64,000 bases of DNA from G963676095 sp963676095 (GCA_963676095.1 OY781040.1:1674001-1738000), one strand, 5' to 3'; numbered from the stretch's first letter, positions 53,118 through 62,590 are shown. Notes: generated by a model not told the origin, from the sequence alone. Made by a program: numbers and translations.

Positions 53118-54077
53118 TTATAAGTTATGGAAAAGACTTAAGGCGGTTTCAGACAAACCTTTTCCCGAAATTTTGTAATGACCCAATATTTCTGACTGAG
53201 AACCTGTCACTGTTTCCTCATCAGGTAACCCGACGATTCTAAAAGGAACATGAATGCCAGTTTGCATGAGAAAAGAAGCACAGGCCTCTCCTAATCCGCC
53301 GTGGATACTATGTTCCTCTACAGTAATAATAGCCTTGCACCTTCCGGCGACATCAGCAATTATTTTCTCGTCAAGCGGATTGATCGTATGCATGCTGATC
53401 ACTTCTGTTCCTATTCCCTGTTCTTTAAGAATCAAAGCTGCCTCGTATGCCAGGACGACGGTCTCTCCACAGGCAATAAAAGCAACATCGTTACCGGAAC
53501 AGATTACCGAGGCCTTTCCGATCTCGAATTTTCTATCTAACCGGGGCAGATCAGGCATCGGTTTCTTCCCGAATTTCAGGTAAACCGGCCTTTCCAGGCA
53601 GTAAGCAGCAATTACAGCTTCCCTGGTTTCAAAGTTATCGGCCGGGACTACCACTTCAATATTATTGATGGCCCTTAATACTGCAACATCATGAATAGAA
53701 TGATGTGTTGATCCTAGGGCGCCATAGCTCACCCCGGCACTGATACCGACCAATGTCACAGGCTGATTGGAATAAGCCACATCATTTTTAATCTGTTCAA
53801 GAGAACGGGTAGTCAGAAAGCAAGCCGGAGATACGGCAAATACTTTTTTACCAGTTGATGCAAGACCTGCTGAAACACCGACAAGGTCCTGCTCTGCAAT
53901 TCCAACTTCTACCAACTGGTCGGGGAATTTATCGACAAAAGGCACTAACTTTCCCGATCCTCTTGAATCACTGGTAACGGCAAAAATATTTTTGTCATTC
54001 CCGGCCATGTCCATCAAGGTCGACGAGAACACATCAAGATTGGACTTTCCTATATTCAAATTTGCTTCTACTATCAT
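53118..54077 (-). CDS. Split transketolase, C-terminal subunit
   Basis: The 319-residue protein contains the pyrimidine-binding and C-terminal domains of transketolase. Motifs include NIFAVTSDSRGSGK, EVGIAEQDLVGVSAGLASTG, LGSTHHSIHDVAVLRAI and the C-terminal ITVEEHSIHGGLGEA. It acts with the subunit at 54180 as a heteromer. In the operon it follows an isomerase and an FGGY kinase. That matches apulose-4-phosphate transketolase in D-apiose pathways, but ordinary transketolase-like activity on another ketose phosphate cannot be excluded. The start ATG at 54077 is good. Confidence 0.9.
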   Translation of the reverse strand: MIVEANLNIGKSNLDVFSSTLMDMAGNDKNIFAVTSDSRGSGKLVPFVDKFPDQLVEVGIAEQDLVGVSAGLASTGKKVFAVSPACFLTTRSLEQIKNDVAYSNQPVTLVGISAGVSYGALGSTHHSIHDVAVLRAINNIEVVVPADNFETREAVIAAYCLERPVYLKFGKKPMPDLPRLDRKFEIGKASVICSGNDVAFIACGETVVLAYEAALILKEQGIGTEVISMHTINPLDEKIIADVAGRCKAIITVEEHSIHGGLGEACASFLMQTGIHVPFRIVGLPDEETVTGSQSEILGHYKISGKGLSETALSLFHNL

Positions 54078-54179
54078 TTCCCAATTTGATAAAGCCGGCT
54101 CTGGAGACCGGTCTGTAAACAGTTAAAAACCATAATCATAAGAATAACGAATGCAGGTAGCTTTCACGGCTCCCAACAA

Positions 54180-55040
54180 TTACTTATTTACAAAAAGACT
54201 ATCCTGCAAGGACTTCTCCTTTTGATCCAGTTCAGCTACAGCCTGGGCATACTGCTCATCTGAAGGCACACCATGGTGCCACTTTTTCTGATCTTCCATA
54301 AAGCTGATCCCCTTACCTTTAACCGTATTGGCCAGGATTAGTGTCGGTTTTTTCTTCACCAGGGGAACTCTTCGAAATACTTCTCTCAACTGCGAAATGT
54401 TGTTACCGTCAACAGGGACCACACTCCAGCCAAAAGCCCTGAATTTTTCATCAATGGGGTAAGGACTGCATACCTCATTAATTCGTCCGGATATTTGCAG
54501 TGAGTTATGATCAAGGATCGCAGTCAGGTTATCAAGCTGATAATGTGCGGCAAGCATGGCGGCTTCCCAGTTCGAACCTTCGGCAAGTTCTCCGTCGCCT
54601 AAAAGGGTAAAAACCCGGTATCCCAAGCCATCTTTTTTCCCGGCAATCGCAATTCCAGCACTGATAGGCAATCCATGGCCCAGTGCCCCTGTATTAAACT
54701 CAATCCCTTTTACCTTTCTTGTCGGATGCCCGACATATTTTGATTTATAGCGGCACAGCGTTTCCAGGTCGCTCTCTGGAAAAAAACCTTTATCTGCAAG
54801 GACTGCATAAAGTGCCTCCACCGAATGCCCCTTACTTTGAATATACCTGTCACGTCCCGGATCCGAAAAGTTGTCCGGTGAAACATTTAAAACATCATTA
54901 TAAAGGACATTCAGAATGTCGGTACAGGAAAGGCTCCCTCCGGTATGGCCTGCGTTGGCCATCTTAATATACTTTAGAAGTGTCTTTCTGTACCTAACCG
55001 ACTTAATCTGTAGTTCCAGGTCTGTATATTTTTCTTTCAT
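54180..55040 (-). CDS. Split transketolase, N-terminal (TPP-binding) subunit
   Basis: The 286-residue protein carries the thiamine-diphosphate domain: GHTGGSLSCTDILNVLY, GDGELAEGSNWEAAMLAAH, and DHNSLQISG as the metal/TPP motif. I chose the ATG at 55040; the longer frame starts at a TTG three codons earlier. It begins 5 bp after the isomerase stop and is 102 bp before the C-terminal subunit gene. Together the pair transfers two-carbon units from a ketose phosphate. Split transketolases occur in several sugar pathways. Confidence 0.9.
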   Translation of the reverse strand: MKEKYTDLELQIKSVRYRKTLLKYIKMANAGHTGGSLSCTDILNVLYNDVLNVSPDNFSDPGRDRYIQSKGHSVEALYAVLADKGFFPESDLETLCRYKSKYVGHPTRKVKGIEFNTGALGHGLPISAGIAIAGKKDGLGYRVFTLLGDGELAEGSNWEAAMLAAHYQLDNLTAILDHNSLQISGRINEVCSPYPIDEKFRAFGWSVVPVDGNNISQLREVFRRVPLVKKKPTLILANTVKGKGISFMEDQKKWHHGVPSDEQYAQAVAELDQKEKSLQDSLFVNK

Positions 55041-55045
55041 GCTTA

Positions 55046-56464
55046 TCAATTTTTATGCAAATAGAGGTCCCATCCGAGGTAATTGCCAATGGCCTCTTCC
55101 AGAACCTCAGAGACCTGTCCCCTCACCATGGCAACATGATGTTCAAAACCATTCTTACAAAGATATTTCATAAGCGACTGCATATTTTTGATATGACAAA
55201 CAGCGATACCGCCATCCATACCATAAGGATCATCGGTTATCGTTCCTTCACCGAGATATGATTTAATGATACCCTTCTGATCGTCTGTCGAAATCCTGAA
55301 ATAGGTCATATTTCCTGCAGCAACTTTGCCTTTTACCGCACCAAAAGTATCTTCACTTCCTAAAACAGTTCCTAATACATCCAGGCTTCCAATCTCGATC
55401 TCATTTTGGAAAAACGACTTCGGATAGTTGCTGCAATGAGTGCAAACCACTTTATCCCGGTCTTCTGCAAAATTGTTGTTCCAGTCCAATATTGCTGACG
55501 GAGTTTGAGCGGCAAGCGTCAGTGCATACATCGAAATTGTACCGGCAACGTCTACTTCACAGGCCGAAGGCATTAGTTTTTCCCCCATCATACTCATGGT
55601 TACACAGGCAGCACAACCATAGTTCTTCTCGATAGAATCCCAGCACTGTAACGCGGAGATATCGATATTATTATCATTTATCCAGTTTTCAATAGCCAAT
55701 CCGAAGCGTGCCTGCCGGGCTATCCTATCCCGGTTCACGTGAAGGCAGCTTCCATATGCCTGGATCGCCTCTACTTTTTCTTTGACCAAAATATCTCCTT
55801 CACTAATTTTTTCTGCCGCACTGATAATTTCGGACATATCGACCGGAACAACCGTAATTCCATATTTCTGGAGCAGTTTTTCGCTGAAACGCATCGTCTG
55901 GAACCCGATCGGCCTGGTACCAACAGCTCCGACCCTCAGGCCTTTCAAACCTTTTACAACACGGCAAATGCCGGCAAACTTCGACAAGTCGCGGGCAAAT
56001 TCATCACTTTCGATGCTGTAAGTATGAAATACCGTATCTGTAAATTTGATACCATACTGGTAAAAATTATTGCAGACGGACAACTTCCCGCAAAAAGCAT
56101 CTCTCCGGCTTTTCACATCCACCTTATCATTTTCATCATCACATGCCTGCACAAGTATTGGCACATTAAGTTCTGAAAGCTTGATCGTATTTACCACACC
56201 AAGTTCATCTCCGAAGTTGGGAAGAACAACCAGGATCCCGTCAATCGATCCGCTGTTTTGTTTAAAGAGGGCCGCACACTTCACAGCATCAGCATATCCT
56301 TCTATATTCCCGGTCGGTGTTTCACTTTCAGGAAGGATAACATAACCGAAGCCCATCTTTTCAAGCTTCCGGATAACTTTTTGCCGGGCATCAACGGCCA
56401 GTTTATAATTAAAAATATTACGCGTTGAAACAATGACGCCAAATGTTTGTTTTCGGATGTTCAT
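55046..56464 (-). CDS. L-fucose/L-arabinose isomerase-like protein, candidate apiose-type isomerase
   Basis: The 472-residue protein has the FucI/AraI-like fold. The likely metal residues are a Glu in ACEVDVAGTISM (near 303) and an Asp in AILDWNNN (near 324), with a late His in EHHVAMVRGQ. It converts an aldose to a ketose. It lies between the FGGY kinase (64 bp gap) and the transketolase subunits (5 bp gap), so its ketose product is presumably phosphorylated and cleaved by those. D-apiose, D-arabinose, L-fucose or a related sugar are candidates. Relatives in this family also act on sulfoquinovose, but the other genes of that pathway are missing here. Confidence 0.75.
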   Translation of the reverse strand: MNIRKQTFGVIVSTRNIFNYKLAVDARQKVIRKLEKMGFGYVILPESETPTGNIEGYADAVKCAALFKQNSGSIDGILVVLPNFGDELGVVNTIKLSELNVPILVQACDDENDKVDVKSRRDAFCGKLSVCNNFYQYGIKFTDTVFHTYSIESDEFARDLSKFAGICRVVKGLKGLRVGAVGTRPIGFQTMRFSEKLLQKYGITVVPVDMSEIISAAEKISEGDILVKEKVEAIQAYGSCLHVNRDRIARQARFGLAIENWINDNNIDISALQCWDSIEKNYGCAACVTMSMMGEKLMPSACEVDVAGTISMYALTLAAQTPSAILDWNNNFAEDRDKVVCTHCSNYPKSFFQNEIEIGSLDVLGTVLGSEDTFGAVKGKVAAGNMTYFRISTDDQKGIIKSYLGEGTITDDPYGMDGGIAVCHIKNMQSLMKYLCKNGFEHHVAMVRGQVSEVLEEAIGNYLGWDLYLHKN

Positions 56465-56528
56465 TTCTTTATTTTTTTATCACATACGTTTATTTGATCC
56501 TAAATATTACAAGAAAAACATGGGCGCG

Positions 56529-58022
56529 TCACAAGCGTGCCCTTTCAACAGCCTTTTTCCAACCGGAATACAAATAATCGACCTTTTCCTGCTGCATTTC
56601 CGGAGAGAAAGTTTTCCCGGCTTTACGCAGCTGTCCGATCTGTTCCAGACTATCCCAGAAACCAAAAGCCAGTCCTGCCATGAAGGCAGCGCCCAAAGCT
56701 GATATTTCTTCAATATCCGAGCGTACAATCGGCGCCCCCAGCATATCCGACTGGAACTGCATTAAAAAATTATTCCTGGTCGGCCCTCCGTCAACTCTCA
56801 GTTCACTCAAATCGATCCCTCCTTCTGTCTCCATCAGGTCGATCAGGTCCTTTACCTGGTAGGCGATACTTTCAAGAGCTGCCCTCACGATATGCGACTT
56901 AGTTGTGTTCCTCGACATGCCGGACAAGCATGCCCGGGCCCTGTTATCCCAATATGGCGCCCCCAGGCCGACAAAAGCAGGAACCAGGTATACGCCATTA
57001 TTATCATCGACAGAACGTGCCAGGCCTTCAGCTTCTGTCGCATCACCAATCAAGCCGACATCACTTTTCAGCCAGTTAATTGTGTCCCCGGTACAGTGGA
57101 TATTCCCTTCAAATACATAACTGATCTTACCGTCCATGCCATAGCCAATTGAGGTTACCAAACCTTCAGGTGCATCAATAAAGCGGCGACCGATATTCAT
57201 CATAATCGACGAGCCTGTACCATAAGTAGCTTTGGCCATTCCCCAGTTAAAACAATTCTGTCCGACGAGGGCGGCATGAGAATCCCCCAAAAGCCCGGCA
57301 ACAGGCAACGGTTTGCTGAATATGACAGAAGGGTCTGTATAACCAAAAACTTCATCACTGAAACGGACCTCCGGAAACATGTTCCGGTTCAACCCGAACA
57401 AATCGATTAACTCCCGGTCCCATTCCAGTGATTTTATATTGAACAGCATTGTTCTGCAAGCGTTTGAATAATCTGTTGCATGGACTTTTCCTGCACTAAG
57501 TTTCCAAAGCAACCAGCTGTCCATGGTCCCAAGCAGGAGATCGCCCATGTCCGCCTTTGATTTCAAACTCTTATCATGAGAAAATATCCAGTGCAGTTTG
57601 CTGGCCGAAAAGTAAGGATCAATCAGCAATCCTGTCTTTTCCCTGATCATCGGGCCATACCCTTCTGCCCGTAGCTGCGAACAAAACGCTGCCCCCCGCT
57701 GGCATTGCCATACCGCAGCATTACAAACAGGAAGCCCGCTGTTTTTATCCCAGACCACAATCGTTTCCCGTTGATTAGTAATAGAAATACCGGAAATCGA
57801 CTCTTCTACAGCGCCCGTTTTTAAAAGAAGACGGGTTATCGCAGCCCTGGTATTTTCGAAAATTTCAACCGGATCATGTTCCACAAAATCAGGCTGAGGG
57901 TAAAACTGATGATGAACAACAGTTTCCCTGGCAATCAACTCGCTCTGTTTGCTGAACAACATGGCTTTTGTCGCCGAAGTACTCTGGTCAATGGATAAGA
58001 TGTATTCAGGATCGGGCTTCAT
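56529..58022 (-). CDS. FGGY-family carbohydrate kinase (glycerol/ketopentose kinase-like)
   Basis: The 497-residue protein has FGGY motifs: N-terminal YILSIDQSTSATKAMLF phosphate-binding loop, ISITNQRETIVVWDK, TYGTGSSIMMNIG and GLGAPYWDNRARACLSGMS with DGGPTRNNFLMQFQ. It phosphorylates a ketose or polyol with ATP. Closest by look are glycerol kinases, but operon context with an isomerase and split transketolase suggests a ketopentose such as apulose or another ketose. It has a 226-bp gap from the DeoR gene, which holds TTTCG-type motifs. Confidence 0.85.
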   Translation of the reverse strand: MKPDPEYILSIDQSTSATKAMLFSKQSELIARETVVHHQFYPQPDFVEHDPVEIFENTRAAITRLLLKTGAVEESISGISITNQRETIVVWDKNSGLPVCNAAVWQCQRGAAFCSQLRAEGYGPMIREKTGLLIDPYFSASKLHWIFSHDKSLKSKADMGDLLLGTMDSWLLWKLSAGKVHATDYSNACRTMLFNIKSLEWDRELIDLFGLNRNMFPEVRFSDEVFGYTDPSVIFSKPLPVAGLLGDSHAALVGQNCFNWGMAKATYGTGSSIMMNIGRRFIDAPEGLVTSIGYGMDGKISYVFEGNIHCTGDTINWLKSDVGLIGDATEAEGLARSVDDNNGVYLVPAFVGLGAPYWDNRARACLSGMSRNTTKSHIVRAALESIAYQVKDLIDLMETEGGIDLSELRVDGGPTRNNFLMQFQSDMLGAPIVRSDIEEISALGAAFMAGLAFGFWDSLEQIGQLRKAGKTFSPEMQQEKVDYLYSGWKKAVERARL

Positions 58023-58070
58023 CTCAATTCTTATTAGTTTATGCAGACTTACAATTAGATCAAAAATAAT

Positions 58071-58110
58071 TTTCGGTTTATTTCGAAAACAAAAATAAAC
58101 GAAAATAATA
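58071..58110 (-). promoter_or_regulatory. Possible DeoR operators upstream of the kinase gene
   Basis: The gap upstream of the kinase gene has tttcgg (58071), tttcgaaaa (58081) and aaacgaaaa (58097-58105), a cluster of TTTCG words in an otherwise poly-A background. A similar aaaacgaaag lies at 59067-59076 upstream of the regulator itself. DeoR/GlpR regulators often use TTTCG-like repeats; whether these are true sites is inferred. Confidence 0.4.
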
Positions 58111-58248
58111 GCAAAACAAAAAATAGAAATAAAAATTAAAATAATTTTAAGACAAGCATCAGAATCACCTTCTCCGAGAGGTGTACAAATAACTACAGGA
58201 TAAAATACCGATAAAACATCAGGTAGCCAGAATATAGCTCACAGATAA

Positions 58249-59010
58249 TCAAGCGATAATAAGTTGAATATCATTCTTCTTTAGCATTTGCACATCATCT
58301 TCGTTTATTTGCGAATCGGTAATCAAATAATCAATAAGAGAAAGGGCTCCCAGGCTTGCAAAAGAGCTTTTACCTATTTTGCTCGAATCAGCCACAAGGT
58401 AGACCACATTTGCAGATTCAATCATCGCTTTCTTCACACAAATATCGCTGATACTCGGATAGGTAAGCCCTGATTTTAGCGTAATTCCTGCTGTTGCCAG
58501 AAAGAGCTTGTCAACATGGAGGTCTGCAAAAAAATCAGCAGCTTTTTGTCCGGTCAGAGAAAGTGTTGGGGCCTTAAATTCGCCGCCTGTAACAACCAGG
58601 TTTACTTCAGGATCTGCCCCAAGGATCAAGGCTATATTCAGCGAATTAGTAATGACAGTCAGATTCTTATAGCCCCGAATAAGCTTCGCGATCTCGGTGG
58701 TTGTGGATCCGGAATCCAGAATAATGGTATCCCCGTCACTGATCAGCTCGATCGCTTTCCGGGCAATAGCTTCCTTTTCCGGAAGATGTTCCTGATTCTG
58801 CAAGGTTATATTTTTCACATTCAGCCCGATATCTTTCAGATAGGCACCGCCATGTTCCCGTTCAACAAAACCATCTTTCTCAAGTTTTTCCAGATCCTGC
58901 CGAATGGTAACTTCGGTAACTTTAAAAATTTTACTTAACTGAAACACCTTGGCATGCCCGTCTTCACGGATCATCTCAAGTATTTTCTCTCTGCGCTGAT
59001 GTGGCAACAT
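58249..59010 (-). CDS. DeoR/GlpR-family transcriptional regulator
   Basis: The 253-residue protein has an N-terminal winged helix (LPHQRREKILEMIREDGHAK, then VTEVTIRQDLEKLEKDGFVE) and a C-terminal sugar-phosphate sensor domain (LDSGSTTTEIAKLI, FLATAGI). I chose the ATG at 59010 over a GTG two codons earlier. It is the first gene of the kinase/isomerase/transketolase group and probably represses it until a sugar phosphate appears. Its own upstream region contains an aaaacgaaag motif. Confidence 0.92.
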   Translation of the reverse strand: MLPHQRREKILEMIREDGHAKVFQLSKIFKVTEVTIRQDLEKLEKDGFVEREHGGAYLKDIGLNVKNITLQNQEHLPEKEAIARKAIELISDGDTIILDSGSTTTEIAKLIRGYKNLTVITNSLNIALILGADPEVNLVVTGGEFKAPTLSLTGQKAADFFADLHVDKLFLATAGITLKSGLTYPSISDICVKKAMIESANVVYLVADSSKIGKSSFASLGALSLIDYLITDSQINEDDVQMLKKNDIQLIIA

Positions 59011-59331
59011 ATTCACGGCAACTGGTTTTCAATATCAAAACACAAAAATACAAATATAAAAGAAGTAAAACGAAAGAATTCAAAAAAAATGGAAAAAGAG
59101 CGTAAACTTATGGGTTCGGAATCCGAAAAAGGAGGAATATGTTTGAATAATTGTATTGTTACATTGTTTTATGGTTCAGATATTTACTGTTTGAATGTTG
59201 TACCATTCTCCATGATCAATAAGCATTAGCACACGACAAAAAGCCACGTGAGCCCCTCATTTCCAGTCCGGAATAAAATATCGAAAAGGACAATTCCCTT
59301 TTCCTGCATGGAAAAGTCCGGTCCGGAATAT

Positions 59332-59386
59332 CCTAAGTATAGGATGAGTATAGGTGAAGCGAAGGTGAAGTATAGCGAACATAGGC
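59332..59386. repeat. 11-bp tandem repeat, five units
   Basis: Units are cctaagtatag, gatgagtatag, gtgaagcgaag, gtgaagtatag and a degenerate cgaacataggc. Read on the other strand, they resemble the ctatactccag units at 12452-12495, so this may be a genome-wide short repeat family. Confidence 0.68.
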
Positions 59387-59414
59387 TGTATGAAACATAA
59401 TTAAAACAATAAAA

Positions 59415-59730
59415 CACAGCTCACACAAATTAAAACGATAAATGTTTGAAGGGTTTGAATATTGCAAACTGGTAAAGTGGTGATTTGGTGAACTGATGAA
59501 TTTGTGAGTGAAAGAATGAGGGAATTGTAAGAAGAGAACCGAGAACGGGAACCGACGAACAATATAGAAACCATATCAACAATATTAACCATAGAAACAA
59601 TTCATAGAGTCTTAGTGCCTTCGCGTTCTGTTTAGTCAGGCACAGCCTCAAACTACAGGAACAATGTTAACCATTTTAACAATACAAACAACAGAAACCA
59701 ATAAAGTTTTGTGTCGCGTTCAGTTTAGGA
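59415..59730. repeat. Intergenic mosaic repeat, right inverted copy
   Basis: This is the inverted partner of the left border sequence. The exact 36-bp match is 59415-59450 against 283-318. Additional shared words include aattcatcagttcacc, ggttcccgtt, aattgtttct and gttaaaatggttaaca, all in reverse complement. Confidence 0.7.
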
Positions 59731-59810
59731 ACAACAAAGTCCATAAAAAAATCATGTAATTTATGGAATTATGCCAAGGAGCGCACAAAAACAAGAGCTC
59801 CCGGAAATGG

Positions 59811-61358
59811 CTAAAAAGGCACATTGTCCGAATCCGGCTTACCGAACGGGCTGTCATGCTCGAATGTTGTATTGACCGGCATTCCTAATGCCCCGGAATC
59901 AGAATTCATTTTCGAACTGAACGTTTGGCCGACGACACCTCCGCCAATCTCCTCAGGAATAACACTTTCCAGGTCACAGAATTTAACCTGCTGCTTCTTG
60001 AATGCCAGCTGCACATCGCCAACCGATCCGTTTCGGTGCTTGGCAACAATTATCTCGGCTACCCCCAGCAGGGAATTTCCATTCTCATCTTCGGTAATCC
60101 CGTAATATTCAGGTCGGTGTATAAACAACACAAGGTCAGCATCCTGCTCGATCGCCCCAGATTCACGCAAGTCGGACAACTGGGGCCTCTTTCCTTCACG
60201 TGATTCGACAGAACGGTTAAGCTGAGAAAGTGCCAGTATAGGAATATCCAGTTCTTTAGCAATAGCTTTCAGTGACCGGGAGATCAGACTTACCTCCTGT
60301 TCCCTGCTTCCCCTGCCGTCAGTTCCTGCCGTCATCAGCTGGAGGTAGTCAACAATTACCACGGCTATATCATGCTGCATCTTTAAGCGTCTGCATTTTG
60401 CACGGAATTCGAAGATAGAAAGGGCCGGAGTATCATCGATAAACATGGGCGCTTCTTCCAAAACATTGAGTTTCCGGTTAAAATGCTCCCATTCCCAATC
60501 GGCAAGTCGCCCGTTCTTAATTTTTTCTGATCCGAGCTCTGTTTCCGCAGCAATCAAACGATTGACCAGCTGAACCGAGGACATTTCAAGGGAAAAAACA
60601 GCGACAGGCTTTTTGTGTTCTACCGCCATATTTCGGGCCATAGAAAGGACGAAAGCAGTTTTACCCATTGCCGGACGTGCAGCAATGATCACCAGGTCGG
60701 TCTTTTGCCATCCTGAAGTCATCCTGTCCAACGCAGTGAACCCGCTGGGAACCCCGCTAAGACCATCCTCCCTGCGCGAAGCCTGTTCGATCAGCATAGC
60801 CGCTTCCTTCAGGATTGGTTTTATCGGCTGTGTCTCCTTCTTTATATTTCCTTCAGCTACTTTAAAAAGAGATGTTTCCGAAAAATCGATCAGATCGTCC
60901 ACATCCATATTATCGTCATAAGCCTTCGTCTGAATCTCCGACGAAACCCGGATCAGTTCCCGCTGAATAAACTTCTGGGCAATAATCCTTGCATGAAATT
61001 CGATATGCGCAGCCGAAGCCACCCGGCTGGTAAGCTGGGTAATATATAAAGGTCCACCGACCTCATCGAGCTGGTTCCGGTTTTTCAATTCCTGCGTTAC
61101 CATCAACAGGTCGACAGGCTTTTCATGAGTCGAGAGAAACTTGATAGCTTCGAAAATTTTCCGATGTTCTTCCTTATAAAAACTATCCGTATCGATGATA
61201 TCGGCCACAGTAACATAGGCATCCCGCTCAAGCATTAATGCCCCCAAAACAGCTTCTTCCACATCCAGAGCCTGGGGGGGCAGTTTTCCATACTGAGCGT
61301 TAATCTGTTCAATCGTCGAATTCGAATTTGTCCTTGTCCTCTTTCTCTCGTCAGCCAT
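59811..61358 (-). CDS. dnaB: Replicative DNA helicase DnaB
   Basis: The 515-residue protein unwinds DNA at the replication fork. The N-terminal DnaB domain (PPQALDVEEAVLGALMLERD) is followed by the RecA-like core: Walker A AARPAMGKTAFVLSMA, Walker B VVIVDYLQLM, and AIAKELDIPILALSQLNRSVE. Length is typical. It lies 800 bp from the DeoR gene, is transcribed on its own, and shows no insertion such as an intein. It marks the conserved genome outside the utilisation locus. Confidence 0.97.
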   Translation of the reverse strand: MADERKRTRTNSNSTIEQINAQYGKLPPQALDVEEAVLGALMLERDAYVTVADIIDTDSFYKEEHRKIFEAIKFLSTHEKPVDLLMVTQELKNRNQLDEVGGPLYITQLTSRVASAAHIEFHARIIAQKFIQRELIRVSSEIQTKAYDDNMDVDDLIDFSETSLFKVAEGNIKKETQPIKPILKEAAMLIEQASRREDGLSGVPSGFTALDRMTSGWQKTDLVIIAARPAMGKTAFVLSMARNMAVEHKKPVAVFSLEMSSVQLVNRLIAAETELGSEKIKNGRLADWEWEHFNRKLNVLEEAPMFIDDTPALSIFEFRAKCRRLKMQHDIAVVIVDYLQLMTAGTDGRGSREQEVSLISRSLKAIAKELDIPILALSQLNRSVESREGKRPQLSDLRESGAIEQDADLVLFIHRPEYYGITEDENGNSLLGVAEIIVAKHRNGSVGDVQLAFKKQQVKFCDLESVIPEEIGGGVVGQTFSSKMNSDSGALGMPVNTTFEHDSPFGKPDSDNVPF

Positions 61359-61436
61359 CCTTAATACTAAAATCTATTGAAAATAAATAACTTAAATATT
61401 TACCTTTTTTTAAAGGCAAGAACTTTAAAGTTATAA

Positions 61437-61461
61437 AAAAGGAGACCATTGGCCTCCTTTT
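61437..61461 (-). terminator. Terminator after ddl
   Basis: The arms aaaaggag (61437-61444) and ctcctttt (61454-61461) form a perfect 8-bp stem with T-rich sequence on both strands. It lies between the ddl stop and the dnaB start, about 95 bp after the ddl stop. Confidence 0.75.
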
Positions 61462-61556
61462 GAAATGATAATTTATGATTTATAATTCATAATTTACCGT
61501 ATTTTTTGATAATCTGAATATTATCAGAGCAGTCCGGAACTGGTTTCATATTTTCT

Positions 61557-62537
61557 TTATGACTGCAATTTATCATGAATGATCAAGGTAAGCATCTCCT
61601 TCAGATCCTTTCCCATCGCTGCAATTTGCTGAGGGATAAAGCTGGTAGCGGTCATTCCCGGCGTTGTATTTACTTCCAGAAAATAAAATTCACCATTTCT
61701 TAAGATGAAATCGATCCGTACAATTCCTGAACAGTTACAAAGATCATAGATCCGGGAAGCCAACTGCTGGCAGTCCCTGGTTAGCTCAGCCGACAGCCGG
61801 GCCGGAGTGATCTCATCGGTCATTCCTTTGGTATATTTTGCTTCAAAGTCGAAGAACTCTTTTTTAGGAAGCACTTCTGTGACTGGGAAAATAAATTCCT
61901 GTCCTTTCAGCTTTACAAGGCCGCAGGTAAATTCCTGCCCTTCCACAAATTCTTCGACAAGTGCTTCGTCGCTTTCCTTCCATGCTTTTTCGATCGCTTC
62001 AGACAATTCATCTTTCGACTTAACTTTTGTCACACCAAAACTCGATCCTCCGGCATTCGGTTTCACAAAAACCGGAAGCCCCAAATGAGTGGTCAGTTCG
62101 TCAACGTTGATGATTGCATTTTTCTTCATCAACACGGATTTTGCCATTGGAATACCAAAATTACGCAGGTAATTGCTACAGAAATACTTATTAAAAGTTA
62201 ATGAAGAAGCATGCACATCACAGGAAGAATATGGAACACCCACCAGTTCGAAGTATCCCTGAAGGATACCGTCCTCCCCTGGAGTGCCGTGTATAATAAT
62301 GTACGCATAGTCGAAGCAAATTTTATTTTCCCCCAGGGTAAAACTAAAATCGCCTTTATCGACATCTGCAATTTTCTCTCCCTCCGACATGACTTTCCAG
62401 TCTTTTCCTTTCAACTCGACCATCCATGGTTGAAATAACTCCTGGTCTATCGAGTGGTAAACATTTTTTCCACTTTGCACAGAAACGACATATTCAGAAG
62501 AGTCGCCTCCATAGACAACAGCAATATTTTTCTTCAT
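61557..62537 (-). CDS. ddl: D-alanine--D-alanine ligase
   Basis: The 326-residue ATP-grasp protein joins two D-alanines for peptidoglycan precursors. Motifs are IAVVYGGDSSEYVVSVQSG at the N-terminus, VFVKPNAGGSSFGVTKV, VEEFVEGQEFTCGLV and GIVRIDFILRNGEFYFLEVN with NTTPGMTATSFIP. I chose the ATG at 62537; the longer frame (62636) reads through the rluD region. It lies 53 bp downstream of rluD in the same direction. Confidence 0.95.
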   Translation of the reverse strand: MKKNIAVVYGGDSSEYVVSVQSGKNVYHSIDQELFQPWMVELKGKDWKVMSEGEKIADVDKGDFSFTLGENKICFDYAYIIIHGTPGEDGILQGYFELVGVPYSSCDVHASSLTFNKYFCSNYLRNFGIPMAKSVLMKKNAIINVDELTTHLGLPVFVKPNAGGSSFGVTKVKSKDELSEAIEKAWKESDEALVEEFVEGQEFTCGLVKLKGQEFIFPVTEVLPKKEFFDFEAKYTKGMTDEITPARLSAELTRDCQQLASRIYDLCNCSGIVRIDFILRNGEFYFLEVNTTPGMTATSFIPQQIAAMGKDLKEMLTLIIHDKLQS

Positions 62538-62590
62538 GTATTTATTTATTAACATCGTCAACAACAAATAGTTGTAACCATTTATACTGA

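Larger units (their letters stand above)
59011..59810. other. Intergenic region between the utilisation locus and dnaB
   Basis: About 800 bp without a supported gene. It holds possible DeoR sites (59067-59076), a five-unit 11-bp array at 59332-59386, and the right inverted copy of the mosaic repeat (about 59415-59730). It marks the border between the accessory region and the housekeeping genes. Confidence 0.65.

Noticed and set aside
53118..56464. Sulfoquinovose transketolase pathway
   Set aside because: The isomerase and split transketolase fit, but the sulfoerythrose isomerase and dehydrogenase genes are missing and an FGGY kinase is present.
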